DNA of 55,678 nucleotides from Clostridia bacterium (GCA_900766585.1 CAAFVV010000005.1:1-55678); one strand, 5' to 3'. Positions 1 to 9,987 are shown, numbered from the stretch's first letter. Notes: generated by a model from the sequence alone, not told the origin. Program-made: numbers and translations.

Positions 1-1440
1 GCCATTTCCGGACTGGCGACCGACCGTCAGGATGCCTCGGTCGAAAATGACAAGTATGTGCTGAGCATCATCGACACAATGGAGGTTTATGCCAACGCGC
101 CCGGCGCGGGCAGCGACAAGACCGTTGTGCTGACCAAATTTGCCGTCGCGGACAAGGCGGATGCGCCCGAGTCCTCTGCGCCGGAATCCTCGGCTCCCGA
201 GTCCTCCGATCCGGAGCCTTCCGCCCCCTCTGCCCCCGTGTATGAGGCGACCGACAAGATCCAGCTCAACCCCGGCGAAAAGGCTTACTTTATCACCGGT
301 TTTGAGGACAGCGACAACGTCGGCTTCCTGACCCAAGCCTCACGTATCCGTGCCGAGATCGTCGCCGAAGGGGCAAACAACGGCGAAAAGGCGATGAAGT
401 TCACCTTTACGGACGGCAGCCCGAGCGGCTTTGATACCTACACGCTGGACACCTCCGCAAAGTCGAACTGGACCGGCGCAAAATACATCCAGTTCTACAT
501 CAAAAACAACAGCCGCTGCGACAACCCCCTGCAGCTGTTCTATGTCAAGTTCGCCGGCCGTCTGCTGACCTATTCCGCCAGGGGCGTCATGCTGTACAAC
601 ATGAATACCGGCAAATGGACCGAGACGACGATCGTAGGAAACTTCGCCCATGTGATGGGATCCACGCCCGTTCCCTCCGTCAACATTACCGCAGGCTTTG
701 AGGGCTATGTCCGCATCCCGCTCACAGATGGCAATTTCGACAAGCCGCTTGACCTCTCCGATGTCAGCAACATCGAGCTGTACACCATCATCGAAGGCAC
801 ACCGGGCAACGAGACGGTCTACATCGACGACTATGCGCTCGTGACCTATGACGGCGACAAAGCGCCCGACTATGTGGACGGCGAGCCGAAGGACGAGCCG
901 GAATCCAAGCCCGAAGAGGAGCTTGATACCACGTTCATCCTCTCCGGCAAGCTGAACGACGAAAACGGCAAGCCTCTCGCGGGCGCCAGAATCACGATGG
1001 CGAACAACTCCACCTCCGGCAACCGGACGGCTGTCACCGATAAGAACGGTCAGTTCCGGTTTGACAACGTGAAGTCCGGCTGGGCAGAGCTGACGGTGAT
1101 CGGCGCAGACGGCACCGACTACGGCTACATCACCTACAATTTCACGGCGGTCAGAGGCGAGACCTCCGCTGTCGGCACCAATGTGAACGTCAGTGTTGAC
1201 GCCAAGGGGCTGATCGTGACGATCGGTATGGATACGCTGGGACTGGATCCCGTCAGCGTTGCCGAGGGCGTTCTGGACGTCACCCCCGGCACCGACAGCT
1301 CCGACACAGCCGGAAGCGACGCGGAATCGAGCGTTCCGGATGCCGTGGACACCGGCGTGACCTCGTTTGCGCTTTTGGCATTTGCCGCCGGCGGGCTTGC
1401 CCTCGGGGTTATCGCCGTGAGCAAACGCCGGAAAGCCTGA
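1..1440 (+). CDS. Cell-surface protein with carbohydrate-binding-like and carboxypeptidase-regulatory-like domains (5' partial)
   Basis: The frame is open from base 1, so the gene begins upstream; 479 residues are visible. A Pro/Ser/Glu linker with repeated APESS units (about 165-240) is followed by a beta-sandwich region (about 260-860) resembling a carbohydrate-binding module. Next comes an Asp/Glu/Pro linker, then a carboxypeptidase-regulatory-like (prealbumin-type) fold at about 945-1150 with the pattern GKPLAGARI and GQFRFDNV. The C terminus carries a hydrophobic segment followed by KRRKA, preceded by DTG. This fits a membrane or wall anchor, although no clean LPxTG is present. It lies 79 bp before a solute-binding lipoprotein on the same strand, so it probably presents glycan to the transport system. 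Exact ligand unknown. Confidence 0.7.
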   Translation, partial: AISGLATDRQDASVENDKYVLSIIDTMEVYANAPGAGSDKTVVLTKFAVADKADAPESSAPESSAPESSDPEPSAPSAPVYEATDKIQLNPGEKAYFITGFEDSDNVGFLTQASRIRAEIVAEGANNGEKAMKFTFTDGSPSGFDTYTLDTSAKSNWTGAKYIQFYIKNNSRCDNPLQLFYVKFAGRLLTYSARGVMLYNMNTGKWTETTIVGNFAHVMGSTPVPSVNITAGFEGYVRIPLTDGNFDKPLDLSDVSNIELYTIIEGTPGNETVYIDDYALVTYDGDKAPDYVDGEPKDEPESKPEEELDTTFILSGKLNDENGKPLAGARITMANNSTSGNRTAVTDKNGQFRFDNVKSGWAELTVIGADGTDYGYITYNFTAVRGETSAVGTNVNVSVDAKGLIVTIGMDTLGLDPVSVAEGVLDVTPGTDSSDTAGSDAESSVPDAVDTGVTSFALLAFAAGGLALGVIAVSKRRKA

Positions 1441-1519
1441 ACCCCATAGACAGAAACGGACAAGGGTCGGCCGGTCGGTCGGCCTTTGCCCCGTAGAGAC
1501 CCGAAAGGAGTGCATCGGA

Positions 1520-3094
1520 ATGAAACGAAACTGGATTGCCGCCGTTCTGGCTCTCTGCCTGTGCGGCGCCCTCGCGGGCTGCAACGTGAAAGTCAACCCG
1601 GGCGAATCCACCCCCGACAGTGCCGCCTCCTCTGTCTCTGACAGCGAGAGCAGCGCCGCCGACGGCGAGAGCACGGCGGAAACCGAGCCGGACGGCGAAT
1701 CGCAGCCGGATGCCGACAGCAGCGTAGCGGACAGCAGTGCCGCCACCAAGGGCAGCAGCGTCTCCGGCAATACCACCAAAAGCAACAGCACCACGACCAC
1801 AAAGGGCGGCAAGGGCTTTTCCGAGCCGGTCTATGACCTCAAGGGCCGGGTCATCCGGATCGCGCGCGAGGACGCCGTGCCGAAGCTCGACGACGGCTCC
1901 ATTTTCTCGGAGAGCATCAAGCTGACGCAGAAGAAATACAACTGCACCTTTAAATTTATCCAGAAAACCGACTATGTCGGCCTTTACGAATCGCTGATCA
2001 CCGATCATGCCGCCGGAAAGGCCACCTATGACGTCGTCCAGCTGCGCGGCTACGACGTGTACCCGAACGCCGCAGTATCCGGCTCCATTCTCGATGTGGA
2101 TACGGTATACGACTTTGCGGGCGACCCCACCTGGCAGGATAAGAACTTCAAGGCCATGGCGACCTTCAAGGGCAAATGGTACGCCATTCCCTATACGCCG
2201 AACGAGACCGGCGTCGGCATCTGGTACAACCGGGCGCTCCTGCGCGCGGCGAACGTGCCGGATCTGTGGACCTATGTGGAAAAGGGCACCTGGACGTTTG
2301 ACACCTTCCGCGCGGTCTGCAAGAAGCTGACGAGAGACACCAACGGCGACGGCAAGCCCGACATCTGGGCGTTCACCGCCGAGGATCCGTGGCTGTCCTT
2401 TGTCAATGCCAACGGCGGCGCGCTGCTGACCACCAACGCCAAGAGCGAGCCGAAGATCACGCTGGATTCCGCCGCTTCGCTCGAGGCGCTGCAGTTTGTC
2501 TCCAACCTCATGCTGGTGGACAACACCGTGCCCGACGGCGCGGAGCTGGGCGCCATCACCAACAGCCCCTTCAACGCCATGCTCACCGGTAAGGTTGCCA
2601 TGTTCCCCTATCACGCCCGCTACGGCGCCGTGCTGGAGAAATACGGCATCCCCTCCAAGGACATCGGCTGGGTCTACTATCCGAAGGGACCGAGTGCCAA
2701 GAACTACACCACCTCCTGCACGACCGTGTCGCCCATGCTGGTGATCCCCCGCCATGCCGCCAATGCCAAAGAGCTGGTCGCGGCGGTGCAGGATATGTGC
2801 GCCTATTGGGACACAAGCCGTGCGGTGAAGCGCGGGGTATACGACAAGACCACCGAGCTGTATAAGGCGCTGAGCAGCAGCCTTGACAGCAACGCCCGCA
2901 AGGTGCTGATCTATCAGGCAGAGAACCCGACCTATACCTATCAGAACAACTTCGGCCTCGGCGAGATTCTGCAAAATGAGCTGTGGCCGTCCATCCTCAA
3001 GCAGACCAAGTCCGTGAAGAGCGCTGTCAGCTCTTACAAATCCGCCTTGCAGGAAAAGGCGAGCGCCGCCTATCGCGGCACCGTGACCAACTGA
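1520..3094 (+). CDS. Extracellular solute-binding lipoprotein, sugar ABC transporter (family 1 type)
   Basis: 524 residues, started by ATG after AAAGGAG. A signal peptide ends in the lipobox LAGC (Cys21), followed by a long Ser/Asp/Glu/Thr linker (about 25-105) spanning the wall. The mature domain (about 110-510) has the features of family 1 sugar-binding proteins: an opening FSEPVYDLKGRVIRIA strand, the segment YAIPYTPNETGVGIWYNR where ligand-binding aromatic residues usually sit, and NGDGKPDIWAF, a Ca-type loop common in clostridial sugar binders. It presumably captures oligosaccharide for one of the two permease pairs downstream. It is followed by a 19-bp stem-loop (3099-3141) that may adjust its expression relative to downstream genes. 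Confidence 0.85.
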   Translation: MKRNWIAAVLALCLCGALAGCNVKVNPGESTPDSAASSVSDSESSAADGESTAETEPDGESQPDADSSVADSSAATKGSSVSGNTTKSNSTTTTKGGKGFSEPVYDLKGRVIRIAREDAVPKLDDGSIFSESIKLTQKKYNCTFKFIQKTDYVGLYESLITDHAAGKATYDVVQLRGYDVYPNAAVSGSILDVDTVYDFAGDPTWQDKNFKAMATFKGKWYAIPYTPNETGVGIWYNRALLRAANVPDLWTYVEKGTWTFDTFRAVCKKLTRDTNGDGKPDIWAFTAEDPWLSFVNANGGALLTTNAKSEPKITLDSAASLEALQFVSNLMLVDNTVPDGAELGAITNSPFNAMLTGKVAMFPYHARYGAVLEKYGIPSKDIGWVYYPKGPSAKNYTTSCTTVSPMLVIPRHAANAKELVAAVQDMCAYWDTSRAVKRGVYDKTTELYKALSSSLDSNARKVLIYQAENPTYTYQNNFGLGEILQNELWPSILKQTKSVKSAVSSYKSALQEKASAAYRGTVTN

Positions 3095-3098
3095 CCGC

Positions 3099-3141
3099 TT
3101 CCGACCGGCGTTCTGCCTGCTTGGCAGGACGCCGGTCGGAA
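3099..3141 (+). other. Intercistronic stem-loop after SBP gene
   Basis: The arms 3099-3117 and 3123-3141 pair over 19 bp (one G-U) around the loop TGCTT. No U-run follows, so it looks more like an mRNA 3'-end stabiliser or leaky terminator than a full terminator. An equally long hairpin without a U-run follows metQ in this window. Confidence 0.7.
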
Positions 3142-3175
3142 AACCGCCGCTCTGTTCCGAAAGGAAGGAATCCGC

Positions 3176-6004
3176 ATGAACACTGATCTGAAAACACGTT
3201 TTCTCTGCCTGACGGTCTCCTGTCTTTTGCTGTTTTCCGGCATCGGCGCAGGCATGACTGCCGCAGAGAGCGCCGGACTCTCCTATGCGGACTATGCGGC
3301 GGCACACCGGGAGGATCCCCGCCCGCAGCAGGACATCTGCATAAAGGGGACAGACTACACCCGCGCCGAGGGGACCGCGCCGACAGCGGTTGACTGTGCG
3401 GGCACACCCGGACTTTCCACCGGAGACAGCGGCACTGTGGAGTGGCGCTTCAACGTGGCAAAGGCCGGGCTTTATCACATAGAAATTTCGTATTACCCGC
3501 TGCCCGGAAAGGGCAATGCCATCACGCGGGTACTGACTATAAACGGCGAGGTGCCTTTTGAAGAGCTGAGCGGCGTGTCGTTTCCCCGCATCTACCGCGA
3601 CAGGGAAGGCGAAAAGCAGTATGACGCTGCGGGAAACGAGCTGCGGCCGGAGCAGGTTGAGGTGTTCCGCGTCGAGACCCGCATGATCTGCGGCAGCGAG
3701 TACAATGCGGGAGAGGCGGTGTCGGTTTATCTGAAAGCAGGCGAAAACACCGTGGCTCTGCAGGGGGTCCGCGAGCCGATGGCAGTCTGCAGCATCCGCT
3801 TCACCCAAAAGGCAGAGCCGGAAGCCTATGCGGCGGTCGCCGCCGGATACCGCTTTGAAAAAGCCGCAGAGCCGATCGTCATTGAGGGCGAGGATGCCGC
3901 CTGCCGGTCCGACAAGAGCCTGTATGCCGTGTGCGACCGCTCAAGCGGTCTGACATCGCCCGTCGCCGTCGGCAAAACGGTGCTTAACGCCATCGGCGGT
4001 GCCAACTGGAGCGAGCCGCTGCAATACATTGAGTGGGAATTTACCGTGCCGCAGGACGGGCTTTATCAGCTGGCGATCCGCGGCAAGCAGGACACCACGC
4101 CTGGCCAGATCAGCAGCCGCCGGCTGTCCATTGACGGCGTGGTGCCATTTGCCGAGGCGGAGGAGCTGTCATTCCCCTATGGGCTGGGTTTTCAGACGTT
4201 TACGCCGGGCGGGAACGACAGTCCCTATCTGTTCGCGCTGACCAAGGGGACGCACACGCTGCGTCTGGAAAATACCGTCGGTGCCATCGGCGCGCTGCTG
4301 CAGAAGCTCGACGGCGCCGTGGAACGGCTTAACGCCGTCTACACGCGGGTGTTCCGCATCACCGGCTCCTATCCGGATGCCGACCGCGACTACAACATAG
4401 AGGAGACGCTGCCCGAGCTTGCTGCGGAGCTTGCGCAGATTGACGGCCTGCTTCGGGAATATGAGGAGGAGTATCTCACATTCACCGGGGAAAAGGGCGA
4501 CGGCTATGCCAATATGGACCGCCTGCGGGTACAGCTGAAGGGAATCCTCAAGGATATCGAGACGCTGCCCGCCCAGCTGGACACGTTCCGCACCAATATC
4601 AGCAGTCTGGCCTCCTGGCTGCTCACGGCGGTCAACCAGCCGCTGCTCATCGACCGGATCGAGTGGCTGCCTGCCGACGCCGCGCCGCAGGCGGCGGATG
4701 CCGGCTTTTTCGGGCGGCTGTGGTTTGCGATCCGCAGCTTCGTCAACTCGTTCCTCTCCGACTATGACACCGCCGGCACGGCGGCCGGCTCCGGCGAGAC
4801 CGTTACCGTCTGGCTCGGCACCGGCCGCGACCAGATGCAGGCGCTCAGTCAGGTGGTGCTGACGGATTTCACCCCACAGTACGGCATCGGCGTCAACATC
4901 CGGCTGGTGGACATCAACGTGCTGCTGCCTGCCGTGGCCGCCGGGCAGGGGCCGGATGCGGCGCTCAGTCTGGAGCGCTCGCTGCCGCTCAACTATGCCT
5001 ACCGCGGCGCAGTGCAGGAGCTGTCGGAATTCCCCGGCTTTTCGGAGCTTGCCGCGCAGTTTCCGCCGCAGGCGCTGACCGAGTTTACCTATGACGGCAG
5101 GGTATACGCTCTGCCGGATAAATACACGTTTTACATGCTGTTTTACCGGCAGGATATCCTCGATGAGCTGGGCGTTTCGGTGCCCGGGACATGGACGGAG
5201 CTATTTACGCTACTGCCGCGGCTGCAGACCCAGCACATGACGGTGGGACTGCCCAATCTGGCGGACAATATCACCGATATCTTCACCACGCTGCTGTATC
5301 AGCGGGGCGGCAGCGTCTATGACGACGCACTCAGCCGCAGTCTGCTCGACAGCGAAGAGGCGCTTGCGTCATTTAAAGCGTTTACCGATTTCTACACCAA
5401 ATACAAGGTGCTGCAGAAGATCGACGCCCTGAGCTATTTCCGCACGGGACAGACGCCGATCACCCTTCAGCCCTATACCTTCTTTGCCAATCTGGAGGCG
5501 TCCGCCCCGGAGATCCGCGGGCGGTGGGGCTTTGCCGCCATGCCCGGTACGGTGCAGGCGGACGGCACGGTGGATCACACCGCCTCCGGCACGGCGACCG
5601 GCTGCTGCATCTTTTCCAACAGCCGCCGCAAAGAGGCGGCATGGACGTTTTTGCAGTGGTTTCTGGGCGAAAAGGCACAAACGGCATACGGCACCGAGCT
5701 GGAGACAATCCAGGGGACGGCGGGACGCTATGCGGCGGCCAATATCAATGCGCTCAGGCAGCTGCCCTGGACAAATGCGCAGCTTTCCGCCATTTTGCAG
5801 CAGGCGGAAAATACGCGCGCCATGCCGGAGGCGCCGGGCGGGTATATGACCGGCCGCTATATCATCAGCGCCGCGACCACCGTCATCAATAACGGACTTC
5901 TGCCGCGTGACACGCTGATGGATTACACAAAGAATATCAATGACGAGGTCTCGGCCATGCGCCGCAAGCTGGGACTCACCGGAGAGGAGGGCGCGGAAAA
6001 ATGA
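3176..6004 (+). CDS. Very large solute-binding protein with N-terminal beta-sandwich (CBM-like) domains
   Basis: 942 residues, ATG after AAGGAAGG. The signal peptide (about 1-30) has no lipobox Cys. Residues about 40-215 and 230-375 look like two related beta-sandwich, carbohydrate-binding-like modules: each has VEWRF or IEWEF followed by GLYHIEI or GLYQLAI. A helical linker follows (about 385-505), with a hydrophobic, possibly amphipathic stretch near 525. Residues about 540-940 form a family 1 sugar-binding domain (TVTVWLGTGRDQMQAL, YALPDKYTFYMLFYRQDIL). Fusion of binding modules to a transport SBP is unusual and would let it hold polymer and deliver fragments. It overlaps the next permease by 4 bp (ATGA), so it is translationally coupled and probably serves that pair. 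Confidence 0.8.
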   Translation: MNTDLKTRFLCLTVSCLLLFSGIGAGMTAAESAGLSYADYAAAHREDPRPQQDICIKGTDYTRAEGTAPTAVDCAGTPGLSTGDSGTVEWRFNVAKAGLYHIEISYYPLPGKGNAITRVLTINGEVPFEELSGVSFPRIYRDREGEKQYDAAGNELRPEQVEVFRVETRMICGSEYNAGEAVSVYLKAGENTVALQGVREPMAVCSIRFTQKAEPEAYAAVAAGYRFEKAAEPIVIEGEDAACRSDKSLYAVCDRSSGLTSPVAVGKTVLNAIGGANWSEPLQYIEWEFTVPQDGLYQLAIRGKQDTTPGQISSRRLSIDGVVPFAEAEELSFPYGLGFQTFTPGGNDSPYLFALTKGTHTLRLENTVGAIGALLQKLDGAVERLNAVYTRVFRITGSYPDADRDYNIEETLPELAAELAQIDGLLREYEEEYLTFTGEKGDGYANMDRLRVQLKGILKDIETLPAQLDTFRTNISSLASWLLTAVNQPLLIDRIEWLPADAAPQAADAGFFGRLWFAIRSFVNSFLSDYDTAGTAAGSGETVTVWLGTGRDQMQALSQVVLTDFTPQYGIGVNIRLVDINVLLPAVAAGQGPDAALSLERSLPLNYAYRGAVQELSEFPGFSELAAQFPPQALTEFTYDGRVYALPDKYTFYMLFYRQDILDELGVSVPGTWTELFTLLPRLQTQHMTVGLPNLADNITDIFTTLLYQRGGSVYDDALSRSLLDSEEALASFKAFTDFYTKYKVLQKIDALSYFRTGQTPITLQPYTFFANLEASAPEIRGRWGFAAMPGTVQADGTVDHTASGTATGCCIFSNSRRKEAAWTFLQWFLGEKAQTAYGTELETIQGTAGRYAAANINALRQLPWTNAQLSAILQQAENTRAMPEAPGGYMTGRYIISAATTVINNGLLPRDTLMDYTKNINDEVSAMRRKLGLTGEEGAEK

Positions 6005-6906
6005 CGACACGTTGGGAAGGCGCCCACCGCTATCTGCGGCGCAACGGCTCCGGGTATCTGATGATGACGCCCTATCTGCTCATCTTTGCCGTATTCACGG
6101 TCTGGCCGGTGCTGCTGTCCCTGCTGCTGAGCTTTACGACCTACAATGTATTTGAAGCGCCCCGTTTTCTGGGCTTTGACAACTATGTGGATCTGTTTTT
6201 CCGGGATCAGGTGTTCCTCACCGCTCTGCAAAACACCTTTCTGATTTCACTGATTGTCGGCCCCGTCGGCTATCTGCTGAGCCTGTTTCTCGCCTGGATG
6301 GTCAACGAGTATAAAAACCCGTGGAAGACCCTGCTGACGGTGGTGTTTTATGCGCCGACACTGTCCAATGCGGTGTTCACGATCTGGCTGATCGTGTTTG
6401 ACGGCGATATCTACGGCTACCTGAACAGCTTTCTGCTCGGTCTCGGCTTTATCACCGAGCCGATCCAGTGGCGCACCGATCCCACCTATATGATGGCGGT
6501 CGTCATCGTCGTCCAGCTCTGGGTCAGTCTCGGCACCTCGTTTCTGACTCTGCGCGCCGGCTTCAACACGGTGGACCGCCAGTATTATGAGGCGGCGGCG
6601 CTCGACGGTGTGCGCAACCGCTTTCAGGAGCTGTGGTATGTCACGCTACCGATGATGGCACCCCACCTCATGCTCTCTGCCGTGCTGTCCATCACCGCCA
6701 CCTTCACTACGGCAAACGTGGCGACGGTGATGACCGGTTTCCCCTCCGTCAACTATGCCACCCACACGGTGATGCATCACCTTCAGGACTACGCCACCAT
6801 CCGCTATGAGCGCGGCTATGCCTCCGCCATTGCCACGGTGCTGTTCCTGATGTCGCTGCTGATGAATAAGCTCGCGCAGAAGGTGATCGGCCGGCTCGGC
6901 AAATGA
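6001..6906 (+). CDS. Sugar ABC transporter permease, MalF/LacF-like (pair 1)
   Basis: 301 residues, about six membrane helices. The N-terminal pattern YLMMTPYLLIFAVFTVWPV is typical of LacF/UgpA-type permeases. The cytoplasmic EAA loop that docks the ATPase is seen as YYEAAALDGVRNRFQELWYV near residue 195. It starts within the stop of the big SBP (ATGA) and is followed after 24 bp by its MalG-type partner. No ATPase gene is present in the locus, so a shared MsmX/UgpC-type ATPase elsewhere is inferred. Confidence 0.92.
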   Translation: MTTRWEGAHRYLRRNGSGYLMMTPYLLIFAVFTVWPVLLSLLLSFTTYNVFEAPRFLGFDNYVDLFFRDQVFLTALQNTFLISLIVGPVGYLLSLFLAWMVNEYKNPWKTLLTVVFYAPTLSNAVFTIWLIVFDGDIYGYLNSFLLGLGFITEPIQWRTDPTYMMAVVIVVQLWVSLGTSFLTLRAGFNTVDRQYYEAAALDGVRNRFQELWYVTLPMMAPHLMLSAVLSITATFTTANVATVMTGFPSVNYATHTVMHHLQDYATIRYERGYASAIATVLFLMSLLMNKLAQKVIGRLGK

Positions 6907-6930
6907 CCCGCGTCGAAAGGAACGGTGTGT

Positions 6931-7812
6931 ATGAAAACCCCTCGCTTTAAGCACTTTTTCGGATCACACGCGGGTCAGCTCAGCCGCAGCCGCGCCGGAA
7001 GCGTTGTCATGTTTCTGTTTCTGCTGCTGTTTGCGGCTTTTTCCGCGCTGCCGATCCTGCTGATCTTTGTGCAGTCGGTCAAGCCGCTCAACGAGCTGTT
7101 TGTCTACCCGCCGAAATTTTATGTCGTCTCGCCGACGTTCAACAATTTCCGCCAGCTCGGCTCCGTGATGAGCGACAGCATGGTGCCGCTGTCCCGCTAT
7201 GTGTTCAACAGCGCGCTGGTCTCGGTCGTCGGAACCGTCGGGCATATCCTGCTTGCCTCGCTCTGCGCCTATCCGCTGGCCAAAATGCGTTTAAAGGGCG
7301 GCAATCTGATCTTTTCCCTGATTGTCACCTCGCTGATGTTTGCCTCCACCGTTTCGGATGTGGTCAACTATCAGACCATCTCCTCGCTGCATCTGCTCGA
7401 CACCTATGCCGCCATCATTCTGCCTGCGCTCGGCAGCAGTCTCGGGCTGTACATCATGAAGCAGTTTATGGAGCAGATCCCTGATTCGCTGCTGGAATCG
7501 GCGGAAATCGACGGGGCGGGGCATCCCACCACCTTCTGGCGCGTGGTCATGCCGAATGTGAAGCCTGCCTGGCTGACACTGGCGATCTTCTCCTTCCAGG
7601 GACTGTGGAACAGCACCAACAGCACCTATATCTACAGCGAGCAGTACAAATCCCTGCCCTATGCCCTCAATCAGATTGCCGCGGGCGGTGTCATCCGCAC
7701 AGGCGTATCCTGCGCCGTCAGCGTGATCGTGCTGATCGTGCCGCTTTTGCTGTTCATTCTGACCCAAAGCCGGATCGTGGAGACCATGGCGACCTCCGGC
7801 ATGAAAGAATAA
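6931..7812 (+). CDS. Carbohydrate ABC transporter permease, MalG-like (pair 1)
   Basis: 293 residues. The ATG at 6931 is preferred over the GTG at 6925 because GAAAGG (6915-6920) sits at proper spacing. It has about six membrane helices, the extracellular-facing loop VKPLNELFVYPPKFYV common to UgpE/MalG-like proteins, and an EAA loop LLESAEIDGAGHPTTFWRV. It pairs with the preceding permease to form the channel. It is followed after 27 bp by the NHL-repeat gene. Confidence 0.92.
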   Translation: MKTPRFKHFFGSHAGQLSRSRAGSVVMFLFLLLFAAFSALPILLIFVQSVKPLNELFVYPPKFYVVSPTFNNFRQLGSVMSDSMVPLSRYVFNSALVSVVGTVGHILLASLCAYPLAKMRLKGGNLIFSLIVTSLMFASTVSDVVNYQTISSLHLLDTYAAIILPALGSSLGLYIMKQFMEQIPDSLLESAEIDGAGHPTTFWRVVMPNVKPAWLTLAIFSFQGLWNSTNSTYIYSEQYKSLPYALNQIAAGGVIRTGVSCAVSVIVLIVPLLLFILTQSRIVETMATSGMKE

Positions 7813-7839
7813 GCCGCCGGGAAGGGAGGACGATACCCG

Positions 7840-9324
7840 ATGAAAAAACGACTACTTTCTCTGCTGGCGGCTGCCGTGCTGCTGACGGCATGGCCGGTCT
7901 CGGCTGCCGAGCCGGTATATGTGCCGTATGAGAGCTATACCTATTCCACCCAGAGCGGCACACAGGCGCAGCACTGCCCGACGCCTTACCGTCCGGCCGC
8001 TACCATTGACCGCACCTCACTCGGCGTGCCGCTGACGTCGCCGGAATGTCTCGTGACCGACAGCAGCGGCCGGCTCTACATTGCGGACAGCACCGCCAAT
8101 GCGCTGTATGTGCTGAGCGCCGACTACACGCTGATCACCGCCATAGACGTTCTGGAGGACGACGAGGGCGGGATGGAGTTCCTCGGCGGCCCGACGGGGC
8201 TGTTTATCCGTGAAAGTACCGGCTCGCTCTATGTGTGCGACACCAATCAGAACCGGATTATCGAGCTTGACCTGTCCACCTACCGCATCCGGCGGATCAT
8301 CCGGGATGTCGTGCCCACCGGACTGTCGGCGGATGAGGATTACCTGTTTTTGCCCACGCAGGTTGCCGTTGACGACTCGGGCAGTCTCTATGTGCTGGTG
8401 CGCAACGACTACAAGGGTATCCTGCAGCTGGACGAGACGGGGCGGTTCATCGGCTATATCGGCTCCAACAGCGTGAGCTTTGATCCCGTCACGCGGCTGT
8501 GGAAAAAGCTCATGAACAAGGAACAGCGCCGTCAGATGGAGCAGTTTCTTCCGGTGGAATACACCAACCTCTTCATGGATGCCGAGGGACTGATCTACAC
8601 CGTCTCCCGTTCCGGTGAGGATTCCCCCATCAAGCGGCTGAATCTGGCGGGAAAGGACGTGCTGACCCGCAACGGCTATGTGGATGTCTGCGGCGACATC
8701 ACTGCGGACAAAAGCGAAAGATCCTCGTTTACCGATATCACGGCGGATGCGCAGGGGGTCATCTACGCGCTCGATGCCGCAAAGGGACGCATCTTTGTCT
8801 ACAACGCCGAGGGCTTTCTCTTTTATGTTTTCGGCGGACTCGGCACGCAGATCGGCTGCTTTGCCGTGCCCTCCGCCATCGCCGTATCGGGCGGCAATAT
8901 TCTCGTGGCGGACAAGGGCGTCGGGCGTATTACGGTGTTTTCCCGCACCGATTACGCCGAGCTGATCGCGCAGGCGGATCAAAGCTACAACGCCGGACAG
9001 TATGAGGAGAGCCTTGCCGCCTGGGAGGCCGTGCTGGAGAAAAACGCGAGCTTTGAGCTGGCGTATGCCCAGATCGGCAAGATCTGGCTGCGCCGCGGCG
9101 AATACCAGAAGGCGATGACGTATTTCACGCTCGGCAACTACCGGGGCGATGCGGTCACGAAAAATACCGGCTTTAACAAGGCGTTTTCCGAATTCCGGCG
9201 GGAGACGGCGGCGCGGTGGTTCGCCCCGGCGGCGGTCGTCTGCCTGGCCGCTCTGGCGGCAGCTGTGGTCATCCGGCAGCTTCGGCGCAGGCGCGGCAAA
9301 GGAAAGGGCGGTGACGGCGCATGA
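7840..9324 (+). CDS. NHL-repeat, TPR-containing membrane-anchored protein
   Basis: 494 residues, ATG after GGGAGG. A cleavable-type signal peptide ends near SAAEP (about residue 23). About six beta-propeller (NHL) repeats cover residues 60-370: SSGRLYIADSTANALYVL, GSLYVCDTNQNRIIELDL and GNILVADKGVGRITVFSR are clear units. A tetratricopeptide region follows (about 375-450, with YNAGQYEESLAAWEAVL), then a C-terminal membrane helix (about 460-480) and an Arg/Lys-rich tail, placing the propeller outside. It overlaps the next gene by 4 bp. NHL propellers bind protein or glycan partners; here it may organise the transporter or polymer at the surface. No enzymatic role is evident. Confidence 0.75.
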   Translation: MKKRLLSLLAAAVLLTAWPVSAAEPVYVPYESYTYSTQSGTQAQHCPTPYRPAATIDRTSLGVPLTSPECLVTDSSGRLYIADSTANALYVLSADYTLITAIDVLEDDEGGMEFLGGPTGLFIRESTGSLYVCDTNQNRIIELDLSTYRIRRIIRDVVPTGLSADEDYLFLPTQVAVDDSGSLYVLVRNDYKGILQLDETGRFIGYIGSNSVSFDPVTRLWKKLMNKEQRRQMEQFLPVEYTNLFMDAEGLIYTVSRSGEDSPIKRLNLAGKDVLTRNGYVDVCGDITADKSERSSFTDITADAQGVIYALDAAKGRIFVYNAEGFLFYVFGGLGTQIGCFAVPSAIAVSGGNILVADKGVGRITVFSRTDYAELIAQADQSYNAGQYEESLAAWEAVLEKNASFELAYAQIGKIWLRRGEYQKAMTYFTLGNYRGDAVTKNTGFNKAFSEFRRETAARWFAPAAVVCLAALAAAVVIRQLRRRRGKGKGGDGA

Positions 9325-9950
9325 AACAGACACTGAAGGAACGGATGCAGTTTGCACTGCATATCTCCACCCACCCCTTTGACGGCTTTTGGGATATGAA
9401 GCGGGAGCACAAGGGGCAGATGTCCACGGCGCTCACGATCATGGCGCTGATGCTGCTGACCCATGTCTGGGCGCAGCAGCTCGAGGCGTTTTTGTTCAAC
9501 CCGGAAAAATTCGTGCCCTATGACATGCTGTTTGAGCTGACCAAGCTCGTGCTGCTGCTCGGCATATTCTGCGTTGCCAACTGGTCGGTGACGACGCTGC
9601 TGCAGGGAGAAGGCTCCTTTCGCGACATTGTGATGACCACGGGCTATGCCTGTCTGCCGCTCGTGCTGATTCCGCTTCCCGCGGCGCTGATCTCCCACAT
9701 CTGCACCTATACCGAGCAGGTCTATCTCACGGCAGCGGGCGTTATCGCCTGGATGTGGTTTTTCTTCCTGCTGTTTACCGGTATCATGACCGTCCACCAA
9801 TATACCCTCGGACGGATGCTGGCAACCACCGTGCTCACCGCAGCCGCCATGATCGCCATTGTGTTCATCGGCCTGCTGTTTTTCAACCTGTTTTCGCAGC
9901 TGATCAGTTTTATTTATTCCGTATATAAAGAGATCCTGCTGCGCACCTGA
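9321..9950 (+). CDS. YIP1-family-like polytopic membrane protein
   Basis: 209 residues with about five membrane helices. The N-terminal cytoplasmic region contains the segment HPFDGFWDMKREHKG, typical of bacterial Yip1-domain proteins, which usually have a DGF/DxW element ahead of the helices. The start codon overlaps the stop of the NHL gene (ATGA), suggesting the two products act together, perhaps as membrane platform and extracellular propeller. Biochemical function unknown; assignment rests on overall helix pattern and the N-terminal motif. Confidence 0.6.
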   Translation: MKQTLKERMQFALHISTHPFDGFWDMKREHKGQMSTALTIMALMLLTHVWAQQLEAFLFNPEKFVPYDMLFELTKLVLLLGIFCVANWSVTTLLQGEGSFRDIVMTTGYACLPLVLIPLPAALISHICTYTEQVYLTAAGVIAWMWFFFLLFTGIMTVHQYTLGRMLATTVLTAAAMIAIVFIGLLFFNLFSQLISFIYSVYKEILLRT

Positions 9951-9987
9951 CGACACTCCGGCTTTTTCGGGAAGGATGGGCTTTTCT

